A model generated the notes under the pieces. That model did no database searches, was not told the origin of the DNA, and saw only the letters and a program-made list of their open reading frames with translations. The translations under genes were made by a program, and so were the position numbers. From Protonemura montana (taxonomy: Eukaryota; Arthropoda; Insecta; Plecoptera; Nemouridae): DNA of 64,000 nt. Positions within the stretch are counted from its first letter, which is position 1, and each line of letters opens with the position of its first letter. The stretch is from NCBI GenBank assembly GCA_947568835.1, contig OX387608.1, positions 9,214,001-9,278,000 on the forward strand, given 5' to 3'. Below are positions 25,135 to 35,112 of the stretch, piece after piece.

Positions 25135-26635
25135 CTCTGTAGAATGCCACTCCCTCCCCGTATTGAAGCTTTCAGACTCGCTCGATCTAGCGACAATGGC
25201 TAATTAGTCATTGTCGCTCTATGACCCGGGACGCCGACGATGTACTTGCTAACTTGGTGTACGGGCCGTTGCAGGTGATGCCGATAGGACTGCGGGTTCT
25301 TGGTTGGCCATGGTGTGCCCTGTCTTTGAGTTTGTTAGCGGTAGTTATGCAATCTGGGAGTTGACAATGAGTGTAAGGAATGAGGAAACGTAGTCACCCA
25401 CGTCAACTTTGGGCACATGTACAATCATAATAAATTTAGTTTATGAGTATGTCAGTTGTTGTATCAATTCTAAGCTAGTTCGGTTGGGCTAGGTCTGACA
25501 TTTTCTGAGTGCCGGGAATATTTTAAGGAAAAACCAAAACAGAGAAACAGGGAAACAATATGAAACCTACACAGTTACTTCAATATTATGAAAATATTAA
25601 CCATGTTCTAACTAAACTGTTTTAAATAAATAAATAATAATAATAAGCTTGGTTTTACTACTGGGGGTAAAAAATAAATAAGGTGCCTGCATGGTGCTCC
25701 GGGTAAAATTCTGCTTAGAGGTAGTTTGAAAAGTGTCCAATAAAAAATGGTGCAAATAGTAAACACTGAACAGAACTAACATCCGATTCCATTCCATGAC
25801 TATAGCTTAGTTAAACAGTTTAAGTATTTATTTTTGGTGCCCGTCCATTAAAATCACCCTCCTCGCTCCAAGAGCGTTTATAATTAAAATATTTTAAATT
25901 CCCATCGCCAATCTGAAAATTTAACAATACAAGACCACGAAGAATACCAATGAATATCTCTTCTATCACGACTTTCACCAAAAAAAAAAAACGAATGAAA
26001 CGCGATCTAGCGCTAACAAAAGAACACTAAAAAGCAGTAAAACGAATTATATCCCGCTCAAGTCTCGCATAAAATCCCTGTACACTGCAAGCAGTCCCTC
26101 TCTCCTCTCCCTCTTTATATATATATATTCCCTGTTTATCGGTCGGCATTTAACGACTTTCTATCCCGTATTAATTATCTCCTCCCATCCATTGGTCGCA
26201 TAGCGCGATCCCTATATCCCTGCGATCCCGGGACCTATAGTTAATTACATTATTAGCTCAATATAATGTGGATGATTAGGGCTCACGGCAATGCCAGAGA
26301 GCCGAACTGTGCAAACAGTTATAAAACAGATATAAAAACGAGTTGGATATGGCAATAAAAAGGCTAGGGGAGGCTAGGGACGATGGTCGAGTGTCAGTGT
26401 TGTGTGTGCTAATTGTTTGCCAGTGTCGTCGTCGCTGCAGATAAAGCCGTGTGAATGGAGTTCGTCAGATGGTATAATATGGCATAAATTGGCACGAGGA
26501 GCCATTGGTAAGCAGTGGTGTAGTGGATTGAATTGTTTCCTAGGGGTATAGGTATAGCTTGATAGTGAGCACTGACATACAGAGGCCAGTTCCACGAAGT
26601 AGAGCTTCAATTTAACCTCCGTGGTTTAAAAATGA
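25135..26635. other. Intergenic stretch, possible regulatory island
   Basis: No gene was recognised. From 26,090 to 26,330 the sequence changes to CT-rich and then AT/CG mixed blocks, with a (TA)n run at 26,117-26,129 and TTAATTA/GTTAATTACA cores. It is a candidate regulatory region only because it is compositionally distinct; there is no direct evidence. Confidence 0.3.
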
Positions 26636-26637
26636 TC

Positions 26638-26750
26638 TGACAAACACATAAGGTGTTTTTAGCTTCTTTTGGGTTGTTTCTGTAGTAATAAAAACTTCAC
26701 CTTCAAATTTATGGGGTTAATTTTAAACTCTGCTGTGAGGAACTGAGGTC
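26638..26750 (+). repeat. Short repeat family R4, copy 2
   Basis: Contains TAAGGTGTTTTTAGCTTCTT, GGGTTGTTTCTGTAGTAATA and CACCTTCAAATTTATGGGGT, aligned in order with the copy at 4.43 kb. Confidence 0.6.
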
Positions 26751-27211
26751 AGAAGTGAACTTTGACGCTATTCTGAAAAAATATGGCATGATGCAAACGA
26801 AGGTGTGTTTGAAGTTTTTCATCGTTTGCCGTCAGGTCTGAAAATGGGATTAATTACTTCCCACTCTAATAAGTTTCATCGGTATGGTCGGCAGGGAGTT
26901 ATGAAATTGAAATTGAAGCACATTGTCTGAATTCATAAAATATGTGGGCATTTCCAAAATTGGTTGGTATTTAACTTTCCTTACTTGGACTGTTCAAAAG
27001 TACACTGTCCGAAAATATTCTGATAAAAAAAACGCCAGAAAAGTGTTCGAAAAAAAAATCCCATACCCTACCAAAAGATTCCATGAGTATTATGCCACTA
27101 GTAAAAGATTTAAAATAACAGAATTTGTCAAAAACTCGTGGAAAGCATTCCCTAATGGCGATTAAGAAAATGCATTTACCATGGAGCTTGAAAGGACAAG
27201 GATTGCCAAAG

Positions 27212-27328
27212 TACAGCATGGATTTGAGGAGGAATCCTGTTTTAATGGATGTACCGCGTCCTTCGGAAGAGCCGTCAAGTTGATGGTCAACTTAATGCTC
27301 TTTTACATGAGTTGGCTGCTTAAGGACG
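27212..27328 (+). repeat. 5S-rRNA-derived SINE, body fragment (copy F)
   Basis: Contains CAGCATGGATTTGAGGAGGA, ATCCTGTTTTAATGGATGTA and GTCCTTCGGAAGAGCCGTCA, in the order of the non-5S body of the SINE copies at 28.76 and 40.48 kb. The 5S-like head and the 3' end are not visible. Confidence 0.7.
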
Positions 27329-27329
27329 C

Positions 27330-28462
27330 CAGGTATATCTTTCTCTCTTCTATGGCTATGAAAATTTCTTAAACAAAAATGTTACCGCTCTTCGTTCACC
27401 GACACCAGAAGCCAATACCACAAGGCTCGTTGTCACAACACAGCGTTTTTAAACCCAACAAATAAATCATCCAACGAGTTTTTAAAACTCATTCTTCCAC
27501 AAGTATATTGAAGTTTCGTTCGACAGAGAAGACAGATTTTTGGGCAAAAAGAGGTCCAAAGAGACTTTTAAAGATTGGCCCATGGAACGACGTTCCACCA
27601 CTGACTGGCACCCAACGCAATTGAATTATCATCAACACACGACACTGCCATCGGATATAGACAGATGATTAATTAATTTGAAACACAGTCATCTAAAAGC
27701 ATGAGAGTCTGTCAACGATGGTTTAGTGTAGGAGATAACAGTTTACCTGCAGAGTTGAATCAGGGGGGGGGGGAGACTGGTGACAGGTAATAATGCAATC
27801 GTATGGTCGTTATCGGCTGCATAGGTGGTTGGGGTGGTTGGGGGGGGGGGGGGGGGGGGGTAGTCATCGGGAATCTAGACCAGATATTTATTCAATTGAT
27901 TCTCTGTGTGCTCCACTAGGAAGGGAAAGGCATCGATGTTTTTTAAATGTTTTGCTTGATTGGTATTTATCAGCCTACGTATTTTTATGTTATTTTTATC
28001 TACAGGTACCATATCGTGGATTTTTTTAAAAATTTTTTAAATCGAAAATTTGCATATTTCCTCACTTTTTTCACAGCTTAAAAATTGTAAATATGATTAC
28101 GAATAATTTTTTACATCTGTGGCAAATAATGCTCATTTAAAATCTACTTAATCCAGATTTTTGCATATCATCAAAAGGTTCTTTTGAAAGTTTTCTTCAT
28201 TTTCCCAAAGATTTGTATCCGTCAAAAGTATGCGTCTGCGAGGCATTTTAAACCTGCTCGCTTCACAATAAGCTATGATAATGTAACATGACAATTATGT
28301 GATAATAATGTAAAATGTCCAGAATCCAGATCTCAAGTACCACAAATACTGCTAATGTTGTAGGTGTAGAGTAATGTGCGCTTTATTTGCATTCTATGTG
28401 GCTATTGCACGAAAGGAAGTGCCTAAGCAAGTACCACATTGAGTGCATATTCTTTTCTCTAA
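27330..28462. other. Noncoding stretch with long G runs
   Basis: No exon was recognised. It holds an 11-G run (27,763-27,773) and a 21-G run (27,840-27,860), the second preceded by GGTGGTTGGGGTGGTT. The rest is AT-rich. Confidence 0.5.
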
Positions 28463-28464
28463 TG

Positions 28465-28695
28465 TAGCCGGCAACACATGCTAACGGGAGGTACCACACG
28501 ATGGCGCTTGCGGCCGCCTATTTAACAAACCGCTACAATTAAATAAATACGATCTAAAACACCGATAAATGTATATAAAACGTTGAGGTTAGCTTTAATT
28601 GATTGATCCTCCATTTGTGTGGTAAAGAAATCAATTTGTGGCTATTTTTCGCGCTGACAGTTAGCATTAGCGTTGTGGTAATACGAAAGTAGACC
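28465..28695 (+). repeat. Repeat family E, copy 7
   Basis: Has GGTACCACACGATGGCGCTT followed by GCGGCCGCC (28,490-28,518), AAACGTTGAGGTTAGCTTTA, GGTAAAGAAATCAATTTGTG and the right end TTTTTCGCGCTGACAGTTAG followed by CATTAGCG. This uninterrupted right end shows where the foldback element entered copy 4. Confidence 0.7.
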
Positions 28696-28754
28696 TAACT
28701 TTCAAGCGGGCTAAGAAGATGTACCCACCCACTACACCAACTTTTGGATCGAAC

Positions 28755-29105
28755 GATTTAGCGTGTTGGAAACACTGGTGAAATCACCGAAGATAAGCAA
28801 CAGTGCTGCTGGATCAGGTGTTGGATGGGTGACCAAAATATTATTGCCAGTTTTGTACCTACTGGAGAGAGGTTGTTAGAACGGAAGTTAGCACAACTTC
28901 ATTCGCTTTGCTTGTCAACCTCTCGACAGCATGGATTTGTGGGGGAATCTTTTTGTTTGGTTGATGGTTGTTCGAGTTGTATACCGTCCTTCGGAAGAGC
29001 TGCTCTTCGAATAGAGTAGGATACACGTGCTGGCACAAGATCCTTGCCTTGTAGGTTAGATTAGGTTCTCGTTATCCTCATCATCACAGACTCATTCTGC
29101 ACCGT
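28755..29105 (+). repeat. 5S-rRNA-derived SINE, copy D
   Basis: The 5S-like head is GTTGGAAACACTGGTGAAAT, CACCGAAGATAAGCAACAGT and GTTGGATGGGTGACCAAAAT. The body is GAGAGAGGTTGTTAGAACGG, AACCTCTCGACAGCATGGAT and ACCGTCCTTCGGAAGAGC. The 3' part carries TAGGTTAGATTAGGTTCTCG and CTCATCATCAC-like sequence. The box-C-like GGATGGGTGACC is intact, but the box-A-like segment carries a change. Confidence 0.8.
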
Positions 29106-29109
29106 CGCG

Positions 29110-30195
29110 ATTATATAATAACTAAATAAAATACAAATAACTGCATAACTAAATACGCACAGGGTTATTTTAACATGTTATGTGAAATATCTGCAGTTAT
29201 ACTATTTCGCTATAAGTGTCAATAAAAATTGTCATTTCCAAAGGCCGTATTTTGTGAAATCTGATATCAATCTTACAAGCCTGATAATTCTTTATAGCAA
29301 AGTATTAAGTATTAGTATTAGTACTAATAAAAGCATTAATACTAATAAATTACTAATAAATATACTAATAAATTGCTCTTTCATCAATTTACCGTCTCAA
29401 GTTGACACAATTTACAATCACAACTTTAAGCCCAACGTGTACAAACAATTCTAGCAAGTACCCATTCCATCCATGTTTCCAAAAATTTTAGACTCAGGTC
29501 TGCTCAGAAAACGGGATATTGAAGTGAAACGAACCAGAGAGAGAATTTGAGCTTTTATGCGGAAGCCGTTATCCTGAGCGAGATAGAAATTACGGTTTAA
29601 ATTGAGCACTACGCGCACACACACATACACATACACGTATCCAGAGAGTTTTCCCATTCCAGAGCAAATTAGCTCGAGATTAAAACCTCCCCCGGAAGGA
29701 GTGGGGGCGGGGAGAGGGATGGGTGGGGGTGGCAGGAGCGGGTAGTTACTAATTAGACCCAGATTAAAGTAATGTCGAGGGACCTATTACGAAGCTTTAG
29801 TGTTACCTAATTAAAAGTGTACCTCGTAAAAGTTAAGATTAATGGCTGCCAAGGGGTAGGGGCGAGGAGGTGGGAGTTGGGGTATGGGGACTAGCGACAC
29901 CTCCACCGCCCCAGGGATACGCGATGCACGAAATCATGGACCTTTTGTTAGCAGAAGGATACGCAGACAGGATGAGAGAGGTGGTTACTTTTCTGCACGT
30001 TGTATTGTTGTTGGTTGTAGGTTATAGGTATTTTGTTTATGTTTCAGCCCATTTAAGTTGTAACTGCTCGCAATGTTTTTTTTTTATGTATTATTATGAA
30101 AACAAACAGCTTTTTAAAAAAAACAACATTGCCTATACCCTCAAAATTGGAGATCCGTCATTCTCACCAAATGCAGTAAAATCACATGAATGGGG
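29110..30195. other. Intergenic stretch, nothing recognised as a gene
   Basis: ATTAGTA/ACTAATA simple repeats lie at 29,305-29,375. A G-rich island (29,688-29,745) is followed by CTAATTAGACC and ACCTAATTAAAAG cores at 29,748-29,816. An open frame from 29,870 runs into the tRNA-like SINE at 30.2 kb and is not credible. Confidence 0.35.
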
Positions 30196-30300
30196 TCTTG
30201 ACTTATTAGCTCAAATGGTGAGAGCAACACTCGCGGATGGTAGAGGTCAGGGTTCGAGTCACCGATAGGATACACAATTTTCGGGTCTGAATTATAAATT
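30196..30300 (+). repeat. tRNA-derived SINE or tRNA pseudogene, copy 2
   Basis: A box-A-like TTAGCTCAAATGGTGAGAGC (30,205-30,224) and a box-B-like GGTTCGAGTCA (30,251-30,261) are spaced as in a tRNA. The flanks do not form an acceptor stem. The downstream GGATACACAATTTTCGG resembles the flank of the 9.83-kb copy (GGGCACCAATTTTTG), which favours a SINE family. Confidence 0.6.
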
Positions 30301-30304
30301 TTTT

Positions 30305-33180
30305 TAATAATTAGAATAAAAATAGGTATGATTTTCTGCCTGTAAGCTAATGTATTGCCAATCGGTACACGATAATAACAATTATTAGACTTTTTAAAAA
30401 CAGAGAAATATCAGAAAATAAACCTCTTTGGTCATTACTGTTTTGTACATAAATGAGAGCAACTATTGTGAGAACATGTGACAGTGACAACAAGTAATTT
30501 CACGAACCAGTAAAGAGGCTACAATTTTCAAATATGACAAAAAGCATAGCCATAGTTGGACGATATTTATTTTCTGAAACGTAAATAAGATTAAACAAAA
30601 ATTGCCGACTGAAATTTAGAGGTGGTGTTACAGCATCGCAGTAGGTTCCGCCACTGGTGACAACGCTTTCCACTGAAAATGTCCAATTGTTTTGCACCTT
30701 GTTTTAGAAACTTTATACATACCTGCAATCCTCTAGAACACCGAGGGATTTATATGTGTTGCAATGCTATCTTAGGAACACATAACAAGTGCTCATATGT
30801 TAGTGGCCAGCGTAAAGACCTCTAAACGAAATAATTTCTACACAGCATTTGACACATCCCTCTTGTGACCACATTTACATTTTCTCTCATTATAGGTATG
30901 CTATTTTGTTTTAGGTTCCGAAAAAAACTATTGTGAGGCAGATCGGCGTGGGCGAAGATTTTATGGCTATTCATAGTTTTCCTAAAGGTACCACGTTATT
31001 ACTGGATGATAATTGCAGATATTTGTTTACTTACCGAAGAAAAGGTATACTTTTATTCACGTACTAGTTTGAAAAATCACCAACTTGACCCAGAAGACAG
31101 GATTTTGACGAATTCCGTTAAACTGTTCGAGCTCGTAAAATATTTCTTTCCACCAACAAATGAGTGCCTTCCCTATTCAAGAAGGTAATCAAAAAAGTAC
31201 CCACTAGATAAAAGGGCGGTTGAGAAATTTGAAATTACCTGCAGTATATCAGCCGAGAAAATCCGGAAATAGCCGAGGGCAATCTAGCTTGAAAATAGCG
31301 CTATTTTTAAATTTATTCAAACGACGAGGCACAATCTCACTTCTCGACCGCACAGAATTAGAGTTTGAGTTGGAGAAAGAGCTAGACAAGATTTGAAAAT
31401 TCCATGAAAATAATGATAAATGTTGAAGATTTCATTTCGTTTAAATCTCTCCACATATCATTCAACCGCAAAACTCATGCCGTGCCCTACCAAGTAGCCT
31501 ATGGTTCGATGAAGTTTGTTCCTCAAAGATCATCGATCGAGGCCCCTCCCCTGCCCCATTAACCATAAATGCCACTATATTATGAGGTTATATCAAGAAG
31601 ATCTGCACTTGCATCTTATTAAAAGAAACTGTCAATTTATTTATCAACCTCTCAATAGTATCTTTATCAAAATTACAACCACAAAATCAACTTATTTTCT
31701 ACAGTAAGGTAATTTGCTCAGTTTGCAGCATACCAAGAGAATAGAATCTAACCAATAAATCAATTAGATTGGAAAGCCAATAATACAATGTGCAAAAGGA
31801 TAAATTATCCTTAATGGCCATGGGGAACATAGTGGTCAGAGGAGCAGGAAAGACAGTTAAAATCCAGACAAATTCACAGAGAATGATCGGTCAACATGGA
31901 ATACGCCAAGGCAACTGTGATAATTAACGTTGGCCGGTTGACAACCAATCGCAATCGGCAAGCTAGTTGATAACATTTCGTCGAGGACAAGAAAAGACAT
32001 AATATCTTGTCCTTGCCAAAAAATCTAGTCTAATTTGTAAATAGTTTTATAAATGTTAAGATTTCCTGCAGCAAATATACGAGGAAACACACTGAAACTA
32101 ATTTCTTTATGTATTTGCTTAGCATTTAGTTCATGTGGATGATATCAGTACGATATTATAATGTTAATAATTATCAGTTATTTTACGTCTAGACGTGTGT
32201 GTGGCTAAACACCAGTAACATGAAGACAACTAATGCAAGGGCAACTACCAATAAAAGAAGGTATATCTACACAGACTTTAAAAGGTAAAGTATAACAAGT
32301 TGTTATAAATCAAAGCACATTGAGCAAACCACTTGCTTCGATGGTTAACAATATTACGAAATACATTAACCTGGCTATTACCTTGTAGACAAAATTGGGA
32401 TAAAATTTGCCCAAACAATTTGCAACTTCCTGGTTCAGTCAGAAAATATAACTCGACAACAAATAAAACAAAACATTTGCTTCTCGGTTTTCTCAGTTCC
32501 ACTTTAATTCTTAATTGCGTGGTAGAATACAAAAACAATTAGTTCCTCTTAAATCATATATTTTTCCTTCGCAGTACAACACAAAATAATTAAACCTAAT
32601 ATACTTGCATACTTTCATCGGCTAATAACGTCAGGGCTTCCAATTAACACTTCTAAATGTGTCCAGGGTGGCTAGAAAACGACGGCCGACACCACCTACA
32701 TGTGACTTGTCCGCAAGTCATTTAGCTTTCCCGAATCTTACGGAGGGCCCAAACAATGGACAAGACCGACCCCACAAAACCCATCATAGGAACACACATA
32801 ATCAACAACAAAGAGATAACAAAAAATTAAGACTAAGGCAGGTTACAGAGCCCATAAATTAAGTATTTTTCACGAACAGAACACAATGAATGCAAGCTCG
32901 ACGCTACTCGGGAGAAACCAGCAGCCTCGTAGCTTTTCGCGTTCCGTTTTGCATTTTTCTTTGCTCCGTTTGTTAGGACTTGCAGAACCGTGTACCCACC
33001 ACCATTCCACGCACACTTACACAGCCCGCAACGAGGGTAATAAAAAACACCACGGGAGTTTGTTAGGGGCGAGGGGGGACAGCGTGCAATCGCCACGGGT
33101 ACGGTGATCAAGCGGGAAGGTGCGAGGCGTTCCAACGCCCAGCGGTCAACGGGAGAGAAACGACTAAACGGGCCGACATC
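30305..33180. other. Intergenic stretch, nothing recognised
   Basis: AT-rich, with only short open frames that match nothing known. From about 32,640 the base composition starts to rise toward the CpG-rich patch that follows. Confidence 0.3.
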
Positions 33181-33765
33181 CCACGATCCTCACTACCTTA
33201 TCAAAAACTCGTTTCCTAAATATACAAAACACATTTACAATTAACCCCTTATCTAGTTTACATTCCCGCTGCACGAAACTAGAACCCCCCTAGGGTGAGG
33301 AATCTACTCGGGGACGAGCGGCTCACGAGTTCGGAAGGACGTGGCGTGTGTGTGTGCGTGGAAGGCTCCGAGGGTCGGCGTCGGCCGTCGTTTCTCTACC
33401 CTGGCTAGAACGGCCGCTCGACCCATCCACCTTTCCCGTCTGCGAGTGATGACCGTTTCGCCTGGTCGTGTCTCATCGACGAGAGAGGTGGGGAGCGGCC
33501 GGCCCCGTATTCGAGGCTAGGTTTGACCGGTGGACGCTGGCTAGCGGCTGCGGCAGGAGCGGAACCGGACGTCAGGTTTATGGGGGCGGTTTCTTGGCTG
33601 CGTGTGACCCACTTGTGGCAACGCCCGCATACTCGGCCTGTAAGAAAGCAAACGACACACACCAGCCCGAGCTTAGTAAAACGCACTTAACGCGTGACCA
33701 ACCCCTTTACCCATTGCACGTCGCTGACATGTCAGGATTTCGTCTGTCGCTTGTTTAATGTCAAG
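33180..33765. promoter_or_regulatory. CpG-rich island without an assigned gene
   Basis: The segment 33,290-33,760 is clearly richer in C, G and CpG than its flanks, for example GGGTCGGCGTCGGCCGTCG near 33,373. It has open frames on both strands of 93-96 codons, neither resembling a known protein. The minus frame (33,686-33,405) begins with a hydrophobic stretch, KLGLVCVVCFLTGRVCG, like a signal peptide, but nothing else supports it. It could be the promoter or first exon of an unrecognised transcript; low confidence. Confidence 0.3.
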
Positions 33766-33769
33766 AGAG

Positions 33770-35112
33770 GTTGATTTGTCGTGAGATCCTTACCAAATAA
33801 ATGCAATGGTGTGACAAGGCCTGAAGGTGATTTAATAGACCGTTCACGAGAATGATAATGGAATGTTTTAAAAATTCCTAAAAAAAAACCCAACCATAAA
33901 AATAATAACTAAAAGGTATATACTCCATTTAAGAAAAGAAATAAACATAACACTGCCTTATAAGAGTCTTTTGTAAGCTAGTAGATTAAGAGCAAGTACG
34001 TAGTCAAACAGTAGAAAATATTGTCAGAAGCACGAGCAATTCGAACACGAACGGACAAAATCCTGGAGCAAAGCAGCAAGCTTTATTGCGGGATTTGTTA
34101 CCCGGGGGTACCAGGGATATGGCATCAAACACCCACACAATAAGCATGCGACAAAGCAATATAAACCCAAAGCGACATCGCGGAGGTTAGCGCATTTCCA
34201 GGATTAACAAAAACAAACATCCAGTTAACTGAGGGTGCATATAGCTTGGTGCTTGATTAGGAAGGTTACAACATAAGTAATCAGTGAGCAGCAATCCATT
34301 TGTTTAATTTTCTATTGATAAGCATAATAGGCGGTTCTATGGCTCTGCATAATTTTTCGCTCAGCTTTGAGGGTGCTGCAAGCAAGAGTGCAAAGTCCTA
34401 GGAATATCATTTTTGCATGATAGGGTCAGGGTGGATACTTTTGCTAAGTATGATTGTATCTTTGAAGGCATGTCAACAAATCAGTGCCTAGATGTGGACG
34501 TATAAAATCCAGGGGCAACATCAAAGGTCAAAATATAGTTCTGTAAAGGTATACAGAATGCAGAACAGCCAACACAATCTCTGAGGTCCTGTAAAGCGGC
34601 TAGACCGAAACACTCGAGACACCCAGATCCTAGTGAGCGATTGCAAAGAGACCTTCGTCACCGACAGAAAACATCAACACATGTAGCAGGTACGCAAACA
34701 GATTCCCATCCAGGACCCCCAAGGCACATGCACAACGTGACCACACAACGAATGCACGGAAAATGCAAGAATCGGGCGAGACTAAGGGACTGCCGCCGTC
34801 AAAATGCAAGAGTTAGCTGACTCTGGGAATGTTGCGAGAATCTTGCATTGGTTATCAGTGACCATTTTCATTGAGCAGACGATTGTCATCAATCAAGTTT
34901 TAAAAAACTATGAACAGCTAACGGTAACGATAATAATATACCTTTGTGTTATATACTAAATAAAATAATGTGTGTTGGCAAACATTAGAGACTAGGCCAC
35001 GAAAAGAAAGTAACCGAAATATCCAAACTGCTATTCTCTAAGTGATACTAAAACAAAAACAAAATATTGTCAGTTAAATTTGAAAAAAATTCAAAAGTCG
35101 GCGAGCCCCACT
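33770..35112 (-). other. Cyclin T 3' UTR and flank
   Basis: This lies directly after the cyclin T stop codon. The nearest canonical poly(A) signal I see on the minus strand is AATAAA at 34,081-34,086 (TTTATT on +), implying a 3' UTR of about 1 kb. That end is inferred. Confidence 0.4.

Noticed and set aside
33405-33686. Possible small secreted protein on minus with a signal-like start
   Set aside because: No homology, no splice evidence and a matching open frame on the other strand; treated only as part of a CpG-rich island.
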